A stretch of DNA of 64,000 bases. It comes from an uncultured Saprospiraceae bacterium (GTDB lineage Bacteria; Bacteroidota; Bacteroidia; Chitinophagales; Saprospiraceae). A program made the translations under genes and the position numbers. Below, piece by piece: positions 1 to 12,800 of the stretch (positions are counted from its first letter, which is position 1; each line of letters opens with the position of its first letter). The notes below the pieces were generated by a model, which saw only the letters and a list, made by a program, of their open reading frames with translations, did not search any database and had not been told where the DNA came from. Where the stretch lies: NCBI GenBank assembly GCA_937973565.1, contig CALJKQ010000111.1:1-64000 (forward strand), given 5' to 3'.

Positions 1-3000
1 TAAATTTAAGTGTAAATAATGTATCAGGATCTACTTATACCTGGACGGCAAGTTCACCGGATGCCGGTTTGGTAACCAGCAATACCAATATAACTACTAT
101 GACACCTACATCAGCAGGCTTGTATATAGTAAGCGTTACACAAACAGTAAATGGTTGTCCATCTGCACCGGTAAGTTTGGGTGTAACAGCCAATATTACC
201 CCTGCCACGCCGGCAGATGTGAGTTGGTCTGACCCAAGTACGTGTCAAGGTACCGATGGTTCCATAACGATAGGTGGCTATACAGCTAGTACCCTATACA
301 ATGTCCAATTTACAAGAAATGGTGTTCCGGTTAGCAGAACCATTACTTCTAATGCATCAGGAGATATCAGCATCACCGGATTATCTGCAGGAAGCTATGC
401 GAATATAGTAATCGCATTTGGTTCTTGTACTTCAGGCGCATACGTAGGTCCTATTGACTTAAATAATCCAAATGCACCGGCACCTCCATCTGATATCGCA
501 GCAACAGAAGTAGATATTTGTCAGGATGCTACTACTACCATTTCAGTTACCAATAATCCTGGGGCAACCTATGTATGGTCGAGTTCAGATCCATCTGTAT
601 TAATTTTGGATGCACCCAGTACCAGCAATTCTGCTGTTTTCAGAGGTGTATCTGAAGGCACAGCTGTTGTAAGTGTTTCTCAAAATGTAGGAGGCTGTAT
701 TTCAATTCCGGCTACCATAGAAATCAATGTAGCTCCGAGAGCACCAACTCCTTCCAACATCACAGGACAGAATCCAAGTGTTTGTGAAGGTACTGACGGA
801 GCGTTAAACATCGCTGGCTTACCAGTAAATTCCAATTTCTTATTGGCATATAAGAGAAATGGCGTTGACAATTCAGTGAACATTGTTACCAACGGTTCCG
901 GTGTTGCGGTTGTTGGCGGCCTCAATGCAGGTAGCTATACCAATTTCCAACTGACCAACGAATTTAATTGTGTGTCAGGAGTATTTGCAGGTCCTGTAAC
1001 ACTTTCAGATCCTGCAACCTCTCTGCCTACCAATCTTACTGCAGGACCCAATCCTGCTTGTTTGGGAAGCATCGTTAATTTAAGCCTTAATAATGTTGCC
1101 GGAGCAAGTTACAACTGGTCAGCATCTTCGGAAAATGCCGGACTTGTTGGCAGTAGTTCCAACATCACTACTATGAATCCGACATCTGCCGGTACTTATA
1201 CCATCAGTGTCACTCAAACAGTTGCCGGATGTACTTCACCTCCTGCCTCCGTAGTAGTAGTGGTAAGAAATGATTGTTACAATCCTGACTTTGGGGTAAC
1301 CTATGCCAATGTTCAATTGGATGGTGATTTGAGTACCAACGATGCAGGTGCCAATGGGGCAAGTTATGGAGTATTTACCGCATTACCAGGTAATCCTTCA
1401 GGATGTACTCCTACTGTAGCTTCCAACGGAACCTATAGTTTTACATGTGCTACTTTGGGAGAATATTACTTTACTGTGACTGTGTGTAAAAACAGCGAAT
1501 GTGTGCCTGTTCCACTTACCATCACCGTGCTCGAAGAAGAATCTTCCAATAATCCTCCGGTTGCACATCCTGACTATGCATATACAAAAGTCAACACCAA
1601 TGTGACCATTAATATTATTGCGAATGACAAGTGTCAGAGCTTGCCGAATTGCAATTTAGGATCACCTACTATGGTTATGGGTCCATTGCACGGCAACTAT
1701 AGTTTTGGAAGTGGAGTATATACACCATCCACTGGTTTCAGTGGCAGAGATTCATTCCTGTATCGCGTATGTCAAACACCGGCAACACCGGTAAGTTGTG
1801 ATGAAGAATGGGTTTACATTACCGTATTCCCTGCCAATGCATCCAACTTCACAAATGCGATGGATGATTACGCACAAACCAATTTGAATCAAACCCTTAC
1901 CGTAGGAGCTGCCGCAGGCGTAAAAGCCAATGACTTTGATATTGAAGGCAATGCTACGACAGTTGGAGGCTTTACAAAGACAGTAAGTGGAAAAGGAACA
2001 TTGACCATGGCTGCTGATGGAAGTTATAACTTTGTACCACAAACAGATTATGTAGGTCCGGTTGACTTCGCTTACCAGCTTTGCGACAATGGCAATCCAT
2101 CTGCGTGTGATAGTGCTACCCTCCACATTTTGGTGATGGCAAGTTTGCCTACCGGTAGCATCGGTAACTTTGTATGGGCTGATGTTAATGGTAACGGAGT
2201 TCAGAATCCGGGTGAGGCGGGGATCGCCAATATAAAAGTTTGGTTGTATACTGAAAATGATGTATTGACAGCTACAACGATAACAAATGCTTCCGGCTTT
2301 TATCAATTTGATAATGTTTTGCCGGATAACTATTACGTGAAATTTGACTTCCCGGTTGGATATGAATTGTCTCCGGCCTTTGCAGGTACCGTTTCTACTG
2401 ATAGTGATGTGACAGGATTCAATGGCTTTGGAACTACCAATACTTTTACAGTTAATCCGGGTGAATTCAATATGGATATTGATGCCGGTTTCTACATCTG
2501 TTCTAAGATTGGAAATATAGTTTTTTACGATGTCAATAAGAATGACAAGTGGGAACCTACTGAAAACGGTATCAACGGCATCAGGGTAGAATTGTACAGA
2601 TTGGTGAATGGAAGCTTTTTATTCTATGATTACAGAATCACAGGCCATAAACCCAATACACCATCTGATGATGGTTGGTATGAATTCTGTGCTCCTCCGG
2701 GAACCTATTATATAAAAGTGATTTTGCCACCGAATGGCTTGGTTCCTGCCAAACCGTTTATTGGCGGAAATCCATTCAGGGATAGTGACATCACAGGAGC
2801 CAACGGACCGGTAACTACCAACAGTTTTACGGTTAACGCCGGACAGAACAAGCTGGACATAGGAGCAGGATTTTATCCGCAAGCCATTGCCGGTAATCTG
2901 GTTTGGATGGATTCCAACCTTAACGGTCTGCAAGACAATGGTGAGCCAAAAGTCAGTGGCGTTATCGTTCAGGCTTTCGAAGCAGGTACCAATATGTTAT

Positions 3001-3797
3001 ACGGCCAGGCGGTTACCGATGCAGACGGAATCTACAAGTTGGGCATGTTGCCTAAAACAGACTTGTACTACAAGTTTACACCACCTTCAGGCCTGAATCC
3101 AACATATGCCAACATGGGTGCCGACAACATAAACAGTGATGTTGACCATACCAATGGTTTGAATACAACAAGGGTATTCAGCATGCAATCCGGTGTATAC
3201 AATGAAAACATTGACCTTGGATTGGCTTTTGGCGTGCTTCCGGTAACCTGGGTTAATGTAAATGCAACCAAAGTAAAAGAGGGTCACAAAATCAGTTGGG
3301 AAACCAGCAATGAAGTAAACCTTGCTTACTATGAAGTACAAGTGTATAGCAATGAAGACAAGGCCTTTGTAACCATCTCAGACAGGATTTATCCTGTCGA
3401 CAACACAAGGCCTGTTAAGAGCTATTTCTTTGTCAATAAAGATGCAGATTTCAATGGTTGGTACCACTATAGAGTAAGGCAGGTTGACTTTGATGGCAGC
3501 CAAAGCTATAGTGACAAAGTGTCAGTTCTGAATGAGTCAGAGACCAGATTTAATGTATATCCAAACCCAACAGTTTCTACTGTTGAAGTGGCTATTGAGG
3601 TTGAAGAATCGTCAGATGTGAAAATATCTGTATATAATATTAAGGGTGACAGGGTTGCTGAATTGTCATATAATGGACAGTTTGAAAAAGGCAGTCACAT
3701 CCTCCCATTTGATTTAGCGCAGTTACCCGCCGGGGCTTACACATTTAATGTAGTAATTAACGGAAGCGTGAAAAATAGTATTGTGGTAAAGGAATAA
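1..3797 (+). CDS. Partial (5'-truncated) secreted Ig-like/SdrD-B surface protein with T9SS type A sorting domain
   Basis: The reading frame is open from base 3, and the residues before the first possible start match the internal Ig repeat near 1075-1250, so the true start lies upstream of the window. In order it shows two alternating repeat types: an Ig-like unit ending in a Tyr-x-Trp-Ser/Thr-Ala-Ser-Ser stretch, and a unit beginning with a Cys-x-Gly-Thr-Asp-Gly motif (about 1-1265). A Cys-Tyr-Asn-Pro-Asp-Phe module (1275-1535) and two cadherin-like/tandem-95 domains (about 1555-2140) follow. Three SdrD-B-like domains, each opening with a Gly-Asn-x-Val-Trp/Phe-x-Asp-x-Asn pattern, lie at about 2155-2490, 2503-2870 and 2884-3230. 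A pre-sorting beta domain precedes a T9SS type A sorting domain (3547-3794) that starts Val-Tyr-Pro-Asn-Pro and ends Ile-Val-Val-Lys-Glu. The inference is a protein exported by T9SS and attached to or released from the surface. Its ligand is unknown. The cadherin-like part is shared with the three giant genes downstream. Confidence 0.95.
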   Translation, partial: NLSVNNVSGSTYTWTASSPDAGLVTSNTNITTMTPTSAGLYIVSVTQTVNGCPSAPVSLGVTANITPATPADVSWSDPSTCQGTDGSITIGGYTASTLYNVQFTRNGVPVSRTITSNASGDISITGLSAGSYANIVIAFGSCTSGAYVGPIDLNNPNAPAPPSDIAATEVDICQDATTTISVTNNPGATYVWSSSDPSVLILDAPSTSNSAVFRGVSEGTAVVSVSQNVGGCISIPATIEINVAPRAPTPSNITGQNPSVCEGTDGALNIAGLPVNSNFLLAYKRNGVDNSVNIVTNGSGVAVVGGLNAGSYTNFQLTNEFNCVSGVFAGPVTLSDPATSLPTNLTAGPNPACLGSIVNLSLNNVAGASYNWSASSENAGLVGSSSNITTMNPTSAGTYTISVTQTVAGCTSPPASVVVVVRNDCYNPDFGVTYANVQLDGDLSTNDAGANGASYGVFTALPGNPSGCTPTVASNGTYSFTCATLGEYYFTVTVCKNSECVPVPLTITVLEEESSNNPPVAHPDYAYTKVNTNVTINIIANDKCQSLPNCNLGSPTMVMGPLHGNYSFGSGVYTPSTGFSGRDSFLYRVCQTPATPVSCDEEWVYITVFPANASNFTNAMDDYAQTNLNQTLTVGAAAGVKANDFDIEGNATTVGGFTKTVSGKGTLTMAADGSYNFVPQTDYVGPVDFAYQLCDNGNPSACDSATLHILVMASLPTGSIGNFVWADVNGNGVQNPGEAGIANIKVWLYTENDVLTATTITNASGFYQFDNVLPDNYYVKFDFPVGYELSPAFAGTVSTDSDVTGFNGFGTTNTFTVNPGEFNMDIDAGFYICSKIGNIVFYDVNKNDKWEPTENGINGIRVELYRLVNGSFLFYDYRITGHKPNTPSDDGWYEFCAPPGTYYIKVILPPNGLVPAKPFIGGNPFRDSDITGANGPVTTNSFTVNAGQNKLDIGAGFYPQAIAGNLVWMDSNLNGLQDNGEPKVSGVIVQAFEAGTNMLYGQAVTDADGIYKLGMLPKTDLYYKFTPPSGLNPTYANMGADNINSDVDHTNGLNTTRVFSMQSGVYNENIDLGLAFGVLPVTWVNVNATKVKEGHKISWETSNEVNLAYYEVQVYSNEDKAFVTISDRIYPVDNTRPVKSYFFVNKDADFNGWYHYRVRQVDFDGSQSYSDKVSVLNESETRFNVYPNPTVSTVEVAIEVEESSDVKISVYNIKGDRVAELSYNGQFEKGSHILPFDLAQLPAGAYTFNVVINGSVKNSIVVKE

Positions 3798-3813
3798 TAG
3801 ACCTTGTAAATAA

Positions 3814-3854
3814 TTGCTCAGCCACAGAGGACCCCTGTCCGAGTGGCTGAGCAA
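3814..3854 (+). terminator. Strong hairpin after gene 1, probable terminator
   Basis: A perfect 12-bp inverted repeat (TTGCTCAGCCAC at 3814-3825 with its complement at 3843-3854) encloses a second perfect 4-bp stem (GGAC/GTCC, 3829-3840). It begins 16 bases after the stop codon. No T-tract follows immediately, but a run of six T lies at about 3873-3878. It could stop transcription or protect the 3' end of the mRNA. The next gene starts only 41 bases further on. Confidence 0.7.
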
Positions 3855-3895
3855 TCCATCATAAAAAACCGATTTTTTAATAGACTGAGAATCCG

Positions 3896-6800
3896 ATGAT
3901 TAGGAGCCTAACCTACAAAGCCGTGTGCTTAGCAATTGTAATGTTTGCAATTGTTAGAGGGCAAGCACAAGGTGTAACCGGTGTGAAATATCAAATGCGA
4001 TATGACACCACTACCTGCCTTTTTGATTGTTATATCATTATAACACAAGGGTCTGCTACGACTGCAGCTCAACGGGCACAATTCAATGCTCAATACTCCA
4101 TTGTGGTACCTGCAGGAAGCACCATTGAGGTGGATACTTCTTACATGCCTTTAATAGGAAATCAAACCTATACCGGTACCATACCGATGACATGGGCCTT
4201 GACCAATCACGTATATGCCCCATGTGATCAACCCCAAAATGATTTTCACAGCATCATTCCGGTTCTCTCACCAGCCAGTTTTTACAACGATCTGGCAACC
4301 GGAGATACCATCCGGTTATTTAGCTTAAAAGTAAGTCCTGTGCCACAATGTGCCAGCGACATTCGCATTTTTAAAAATGGAATAGATCCTTCATCATCGG
4401 CTATTTGTTTCAATGGTGCTGATTTTTCATGTGGTTTTACCATTGGCGGTCCTTCTCAGGATTACCAGGGAAATCTACCTCAGGTATTTCCACCGAAACC
4501 CTCTTTGGCTGCGGAAATCGGCTGTGGTTCCGGTGTTCACATTGACCTTACGGCAACATCATCAATGTGCCAGCAACCTTTGGTTTATCAATGGTCCGGA
4601 CCCTCTACCAATACCTCTAATGAAGACATAAACATAAGCAGCAACAGTGCAGCTTATCATGGCAACTATACGGTTACTGTAACCGATGCCTTTGGATGTA
4701 GCAATACCGCAACATTTTACGGCGAAAACCACCCCAATGGGGGTACAGATAAAACTACCTGTGCCGGTGGAAGCGTTGTTTTAAATGGGGTCAGCCCCAA
4801 CAATGGGGTTTGGCAACAGGATACCAACAATGGTTTTGGTGCCACGCTATCGTCTACTTCAGGCGGAAATGCCACGGCCACTTTCAATGCAAGTGCCAGT
4901 GGTGATTATTTTTTTATATATAAGTCTATCAGCTGTGATGACACGATTAAAGTGAGTGTAACCACACAAGAAGCAGGTCCCATTCCTGATTATGACGAGT
5001 GTTATGTTGATGCAGTGGTTCAACTGGCCGCAGAAGGCAGCGGAACATGGAGCATAGGCTCTGGTAGTGCAGGCACCGCCACCATTTCCAATGTCAACGA
5101 TCCCAATGCAACAGTATCAGGATTTTCAGCAGCAGGGAATTATATACTTAAGTGGACCAACGGATCATGTGCTGACCAGGTACTAGTGACCGTTGGAGAT
5201 GTATGCGCATGTACCATCGCAGACAATATTATCGATGACCCGGGAACTACTACTTTTTGCGGAAGTGTAGATGGAATTCTGATTACAGGAAGTACACCAA
5301 GTCCAGCCGGAGGTGTTTATACCTGGGAATACAGCGCAGACGGATTTACGTTTTCTATTGCCCCGGGAAATTTCAGTACAAGAAATTATACAACCGGAAC
5401 CTTGACAGAAGGTACTTATTATTTCAGAAGAAAATATGAAACCACTTCCGGAATAATATGTGAAGACTTCAGCAATGCAGTAGTAATCACGGTTACCGGT
5501 AAACCTGCTGCTCCGGCATTAGCCAGCAATAGCCCGATCTGTGTAGGCGAAGATTTGGAAATTACTTCCGAATTTGTAGGTGGTGCATTTTACAATTGGA
5601 CAGGCCCTTTTGGCGGGTCAACCGATATGAATGTATACCTCAACGATGTAGATATGAGCAATGCAGGTACTTATACATTGGTTATCGATGTGAACGGATG
5701 TCAGAGTGACCCTGCCAACATAAACATAACCATTAAACCTAAACCGCAATTACCGGATATTACATCCAACGCACCCCTTTGTGCAGGAGATACTTTGTTT
5801 CTTTCAACCTCAGTAGTTGCCGGTGGAACGTATTCATGGTTTGGTCCGGCATTTAGTCCTTTCTCTTCTACAAGAGATCCTTTTGTAGCCAATGCCACAT
5901 CGGCCATTCAGGGAACCTATTTCCTTACGGTTGAAAAAGATGGATGTATCAGTGAGCCCAATAGTGTAGAAGTGTTGGTTAAGAATATACCCGCATTGCC
6001 TCAGTTTTTCACCAATGCACCTGTCTGTCAGGGCGATACGTTGAGACTGACTGCGCAGGATGTACCCGGAGCCAGTTATATTTGGACAGGTCCAATACCC
6101 ATTCCAAGTGTAAAAGAACCTGTATTAAGCCCCGTAACCAGTGCTTTTGCTGGAAGATACCAATTGAAGTTAACTTTGGATGGTTGTGAAAGTGATACAT
6201 TTGGACTGAATGTTCAATTGAAAGCAAAACCTGCTACACCGGTAATCAGTGTAAATTCTCCGATTTGTGAAGGCGACAGTTTAAAATTCATCTCGGATTT
6301 ACATACCGGTGTTACCTATGTTTGGTCAACATCGGCGACCAACACATTTACCAGCAGCGAACAATACCCATTTCGTATCAATGCTACTCCAAACATGAGT
6401 GGCAAATATCTGCTTAGATTATTGGCAGATGGATGTTATGGTGATACGGCTTCAGTAACAGCTTTGGTAAAGCCCAAGCCGGCTATACCATCCATCACTT
6501 ACAATGGTCCTGTATGTGAAGGAGACAGTTTATTGTTCAGCGCTACCGCTGCAGACCCCAACATAATAATTGTATGGGAGGGAGTGAGCAGTCTGGACTC
6601 CATAAGAAAACCATTTATTGAAAATTCTACCGTGACAATGTCAGGTGTTTACAAAGCCAAATCACTGCTCAATGGTTGCGAAAGTGCTTTTGATAGCCTT
6701 AATGTATTGGTGAAACCCAATCCTGTAACACCTCCGATGGACTTTAATGGCCCATTGTGTGCAGAAGATAATTTGCAACTGATGGCTGATACGCTGGCGA

Positions 6801-9800
6801 ATGCAAGTTACGTATGGACAGGACCCGGCGGATTCACACAAAATATTCAAAATCCTGTAAGAAACAATGCCAACACTTCAATGTCAGGTACCTACTACCT
6901 TCAGGTAACAGTCAACGGGTGTAAGAGTGAAAAAGATTCGATAAATGTGACCATTAAGCCAAGGCCGGTAACCCCGATTCAGGCTTCCAACTCTCCGGTA
7001 TGTGAAGAACAGGATATCAATCTTACAGCAGGACTATTGGCAAATGCTACCTATGTATGGAGTGGCCCCAATGGCTTTTCAAGCAATTTGCAGAATCCGG
7101 TAATTGCCAACTCAGCGTTGACAGATGCAGGAAATTATATATTGAAAGTTATTGTTGATGGTTGCGAAAGCCATGCTGATACTCTATCCGTAATTGTCAA
7201 AGACAAACCCAACACACCGGATATAACATCCAATACACCTTTGTGTGCTGTAGATGACAATCTGCAGTTGAATACTACTGCAACGGGTGTCACATACAGT
7301 TGGTATGGTCCTGATGGCTTTACCAGTAATGTTCAGAATCCTGTTATTAATAATGCCACCGTTGCAAAATCAGGAGACTACCATTTATATGTAGAAGCCA
7401 ACGGTTGTAAGAGTGATACAGCGGCCCATGCTGTGGTTGTTAAGGCCAAGCCGGCTTTGCCCAATCTTTTGAGCAATAGCCCTGTGTGCGAAGACGACGA
7501 AATTCAACTGAGCATCATTCCCGTACCAGGCGCTACTTACGCATGGACCGGTCCAAATGGATTTTCATCTACATTGGCTGATCCAAAGATTGCTTCAGCC
7601 AATCTTTCCGATGCAGGTGTGTATAAAGCTAAAATAACCGTCAATGGTTGTACCAGTGACGAAGCACAGATCAATGTTACCGTGAATGACAGACCGAACG
7701 CACCGGCTATCAATACCAATGGCCCTGTATGTGAAGGAGACCTCCTTACATTGTCTACCCCGCTTGTTCCGGGTGCGACCTATACATGGACAACTCCTTC
7801 ATCTAATGTAATTAACGCGTCTTCAATTTCTATAACAGATGCCCAATTGCAGGATGGTGGAGAATACAAACTTGTAATCAGCACAACAGGCTGTGCAAGT
7901 GGAGAAACAAAATTAACAGTTGATGTTAAAGATAAGCCCAATACACCTCTGATCACTTCTGATTCACCGGTTTGTGAAGGCCAGCCGGTAAATTTCACCA
8001 TCACCAATCCAATTCCAGGAAACTACACCTGGATGGACAACAACAATTTGCCATTCAGTACATCAGACAACCCGGTGATTGCTTCTGCAACACCTGCTAA
8101 TAGTGGAAATTACCGTGTAAAAGTTGAACTCAATGGTTGTGAAAGTGACTGGGGAAATACTTCTATTTTAGTAAAAGCTACACCCAATACTCCCGCATTG
8201 AGCTACAACGGCCCGGTGTGTGAAGGTGATGATGTTGTTTTATCTGCTCCTTCCAATGTTTCCTGGGTTTATGTATGGACCAATGAAAATGGAGATGTAA
8301 TTGGAAACGATGCCACAGCCCTGCTTACGAATGCCATTCCTTCTCAAAGCGGTGTATATACATTAAGAGTAGAAGAGGCAGGTTGTCCGGCAGCACCAGC
8401 TCAAATTGCGGTGGTGGTAAATGCCAAACCAAACGCACCTGCTATTGTAAACAATGGACCGGTATGTGAGGGGGAAATACTTCAGTTTGAAGGAGAAATC
8501 GTTCCGGGAGCAAATTATATCTGGACCGATAATAGCGGTAATGTATTGGGCAATAATCCTGTATACAGTATAAGCGATGCTAATCCGATGCATTCCGGTA
8601 TTTATTACCTTGAAATACAAGTAAACAACTGTTTTAGTGATAAGAGCAGCAGCAATGCGCAAGTGTATGCAAAACCAGGTTTGCCCAATATACAAAGTAA
8701 TTCACCCTTATGTGAAGGTGCAACATTGAGTTTGTCTACCGACGATGTACCGGGCGCAAGCTATACCTGGCTGGATGCAACATCTTCTATTGTCTCCAGT
8801 CTATCGTCCTTCACCATTGATGGAGTTTTGCCATCTATGGCAGGAAACTTTAGCCTGACCATTTCTGTCAACGGATGTAGCAGTGATATTGCCATTGAAA
8901 ACATCATTGTCTTTGGAAAGACTCCTGATCCTGTAATCAGCGGAGACGCAGAATTGTGTGAAGGAGAGGATTTAATATTAAGTACTCCTGAATTAACCGG
9001 TGCCAGTTATGAGTGGAAGAATCCATTTGGTGCCACCATAAGCAATACTTATGAATTGAAAGTGGACGACATACAACTGACTGCTGCCGGCAGGTATACA
9101 GTCGTGCAGGTCATCGATGGTTGTCCAAGTGATGAAAAATTTGTGGACATCGTCGTTAATCCTATTCCGAATACACCTTCTATCATTAGCAATTCACCTG
9201 TTTGTGAGGGTGATGTAATATTATTATCTGTAGACAACACGGCTGCCTATTCATTGTCCTGGACAGGTCCTGTAAATAATAACCTTGGTAATGGCAATGA
9301 TGTGAACATCAATGGTGCTGTTTTGGCAGATGCCGGAAAATATTCGGTTCAGGCATCAGCAAAAGGATGTCTGAGTGCAGTAGCAGAGACTGATGTAATA
9401 ATAAATAAAAAACCCGCTCTGCCATTAATCAATACCAATGCTCCGGTATGTGAAGGAGAGACCATTGTATTGGAGACTTCAGCTGTGGCCAATGCTTCTT
9501 ATATATGGACCAATCCGCAAGGAAGTGTATTGGCAAGCCAAATCCAGCACAACCTTGTTACTTCAACACAGTTAATGGAGGGTACCTATACGCTTTCAGT
9601 GGTTGTTGATGGCTGCGAGTCTCAGCAAGCATCTGTCTTTGTAGAAGTGAAACCAGTTCCTCAACAACCAGCTGTAGTAAACAATGGTCCGGTATGCGAG
9701 GGTGAGGATTTGCTCTTTACTACTGATTTGGTATCAGGTGCACTTTACAGCTGGACCAATGCATTGGGTTCAGAGCTTTCAGTTACCAATGGCCTTACTT

Positions 9801-12800
9801 TAGCCAATGCTACTTTGACAGAGGCAGGCAATTACCAACTAGTGGTAACTGTAGACGGTTGTAGTAGTTTACCAGCGGTATCAACGGCCATTGTAAAACC
9901 AATTCCATCAGTGCCGGTATTATCTTCCAACGCACCCGTTTGTGAAGGTGATGTGTTGTCGTTAAATATTACCAACGTTGTATCCGGTGCTCAGTATTCA
10001 TGGATTCATGCTGATGGTGTGAAAACCCAAACTGGCGCAAGCTGGGATATCAGCAATGCCTCATTAAGTGATGGAGGTATATACAAAGCTTCGGCATCCC
10101 TTGATGGTTGTACCAGCGCTATAGTTGACTTATTGGTTGAAGTGAAAGACAGACCTACTGTTGACAATATCAGTGACAATACTCCATTGTGTGAAGGAGG
10201 CGATCTTGAATTACAAGTGACGGGTACGCCAGGTGCAACGTTTGTTTGGTACAACAATAGTGTTCAGATTGGAACCGGATCTACCCTGACAATGAATGAT
10301 GCCACTGTAGCCAACTCCGGTACCTACGAAGTGGAGGCCATCCTCAATGGATGCATCAGTAACAGAGAACAGATTGTTACGAACATTACACCTAAGCCGG
10401 CTATTCCGGCTATATCCAACTCATCTCCCATTTGTGAAGGTGAAATAGCAGTATTCAGCACCCCTGTGGTAAGTGGTGCTTCTTATTCATGGTACAATGC
10501 TGCCAATTTGTTGGTATCAACAGGCAGCACCTATACCATACCATCAGCCAATTTGACTGATGCAGGAAATTACACGCTGAAATTGACCGTAAATGGTTGT
10601 GAAAGTGATTTAGCAACCACTAACCTGGCAGTTAAACCACTTCCCATGCTACCGGTCATTCAATCCAACAGTCCTGTTTGCGAAGGCGAAATGCTTACCC
10701 TGCAAACTACACAGGAAGCAGGTGTACTTTATTCCTGGGTGAAAGCAGGGATAAATTTGGCATCAGGAATTGATTTGACTATAAACAATGCTCAGATCAG
10801 TGACGCAGGAGTGTACGAACTCACCGCGGATTTGAATGGTTGTACACAAGGACCAGCCAATCTTGCTGTAATTGTTAAGGACAAACCTGCCACTCCCATT
10901 TTGATCAACAATGGACCTCTTTGTACCGGTGATCAGGGTGTGCTTTCTACCCAAACAATTGCAGATCAGTATTTCTGGACCGGGGTCAACGGATTTACGG
11001 GAAATACAGCTCAGGTAACGATTAACAATACAAGCTCAGCGGATGCAGGTTTGTATGAATTGTATGTTGTTGTTGATGGATGTACCAGTGATGTAGCTGC
11101 TACCTCTCTCGAAGTTAATCAAAAACCTGTGTTGCCGATTTTGGTAAACAACTCTCCCCTTTGTTCGGGTGAAGAACTCATCCTGAATGGATCACAATAC
11201 ATAGGTGGTATCTATACCTGGTATGACCCTTCAGGAAATATTATTGGAGGTGGACAAGATGTAAGCATACAGAATATCCAAACCGCTCAATCCGGTAATT
11301 ATAGCCTGGAAGTAGTAGTAGATGGCTGTAAGAGCGATCGGGCAACAACCAACGTTACCGTTAAACAAAGTCCAGCCGCACCTGTTGCCAATTCCAACAG
11401 TCCTGTCTGCAAAGGTGAAGATATTCATCTTACAACCAATACCCTAAACAATGCTTTGTATCAATGGACAGGACCTGCCTTGTTTACTTCAAACAACCAG
11501 AATGCAGATATTTTCAATGCACAGGATGTAAATGCTGGTATTTATTCATTAACGGTTGTTGTTGACGGATGTACTTCAACACCTTCTTCCGTTGAAGTGA
11601 GGATAGAAAATTGCGCATGTCCTATTGATGGCAATAATGTTCAGCAGCCCGCTGCCACTTATTATTGTGGTAACTCTGGTGCTTTGATTTTGACTGGAAG
11701 TATACCTACACCGGCAGGTGGTAGTTTCCGCTGGGAGTATAGTACAGATGGCACTGCATTTACAACGGCCACAGGAATATCCGATCAAAGAGATTACCAA
11801 ACCAGTGATCTTACTACAGGGAAACATTACTTCAGAAGAGTATATTATACCACTACAGGAATTGTTTGTGAAGAAAGCAGCAATGTCCTGGTAATTGAAG
11901 TAAGGGAAAAACCAGTCTTAGGCGTACCATCGAACAATGGTCCACTTTGTGAGGGGGAAGATTTGCAATTGCAGGTGAACTTTATTACCGGTGCTACTTA
12001 TGCATGGACCGGACCCAATGGTTTTGTTTCAGGTTTACAGAAACCTGTATTGAATGGCGTTTTAGTATCGCAAACTGGAAAATATTCTGTGGCAATTGAT
12101 GTGGATGGATGTCTTTCTGATGTTCAAAATACAGATGTAATTATCAAGGCCAAACCGGCACAACCACAAATTTCGAATAATAGCCCTGTTTGTGAAGGAG
12201 CAGATATCAATATCTCAGTGAGTCCGATTGTTGGTGCAAGCTATGAATGGACGGGTCCTTCAGGATTGATACCAGGTAATGATCAAATAGTCATTGCATC
12301 AGCCACCCAGGCGCAGGCAGGCGTTTACTCAAACAGAATCAATGTAAATGGCTGTTTCAGTGATTTGGTTAGCACAACAGTGGTCGTTATCAAAAAAGCT
12401 GCCGCTCCGGTAATAACATCCAATGCTCCTCTCTGTGAAGGTGAAGATCTTATTTTATCCACCGCAACTCAAAGTAATGGTAGTTATCAATGGACAGGAC
12501 CTCTGGTAATAACAGATAACAGCAATCAGGTTCAATTGAATAATGTTGACCTCAGTGCAGCTGGGAAATATCGATTGATTGTTGTCGTTAATGGTTGCAG
12601 CAGCTTAGCCGGTGAAATAGATGTCACTGTCAAGTCAAAACCTGCCACACCGCAATTGACGAGCAACAGTCCTGTTTGTATCAGTGAAAGCATCCAGCTT
12701 TCAGCCAATGCTGCCATTGGAGCCAATTACGATTGGAATGGTCCTTTGTCTTTTTCTTCCAATGTAGCAAGCCCAGTAATAAACAATGTTACGATAGGCC

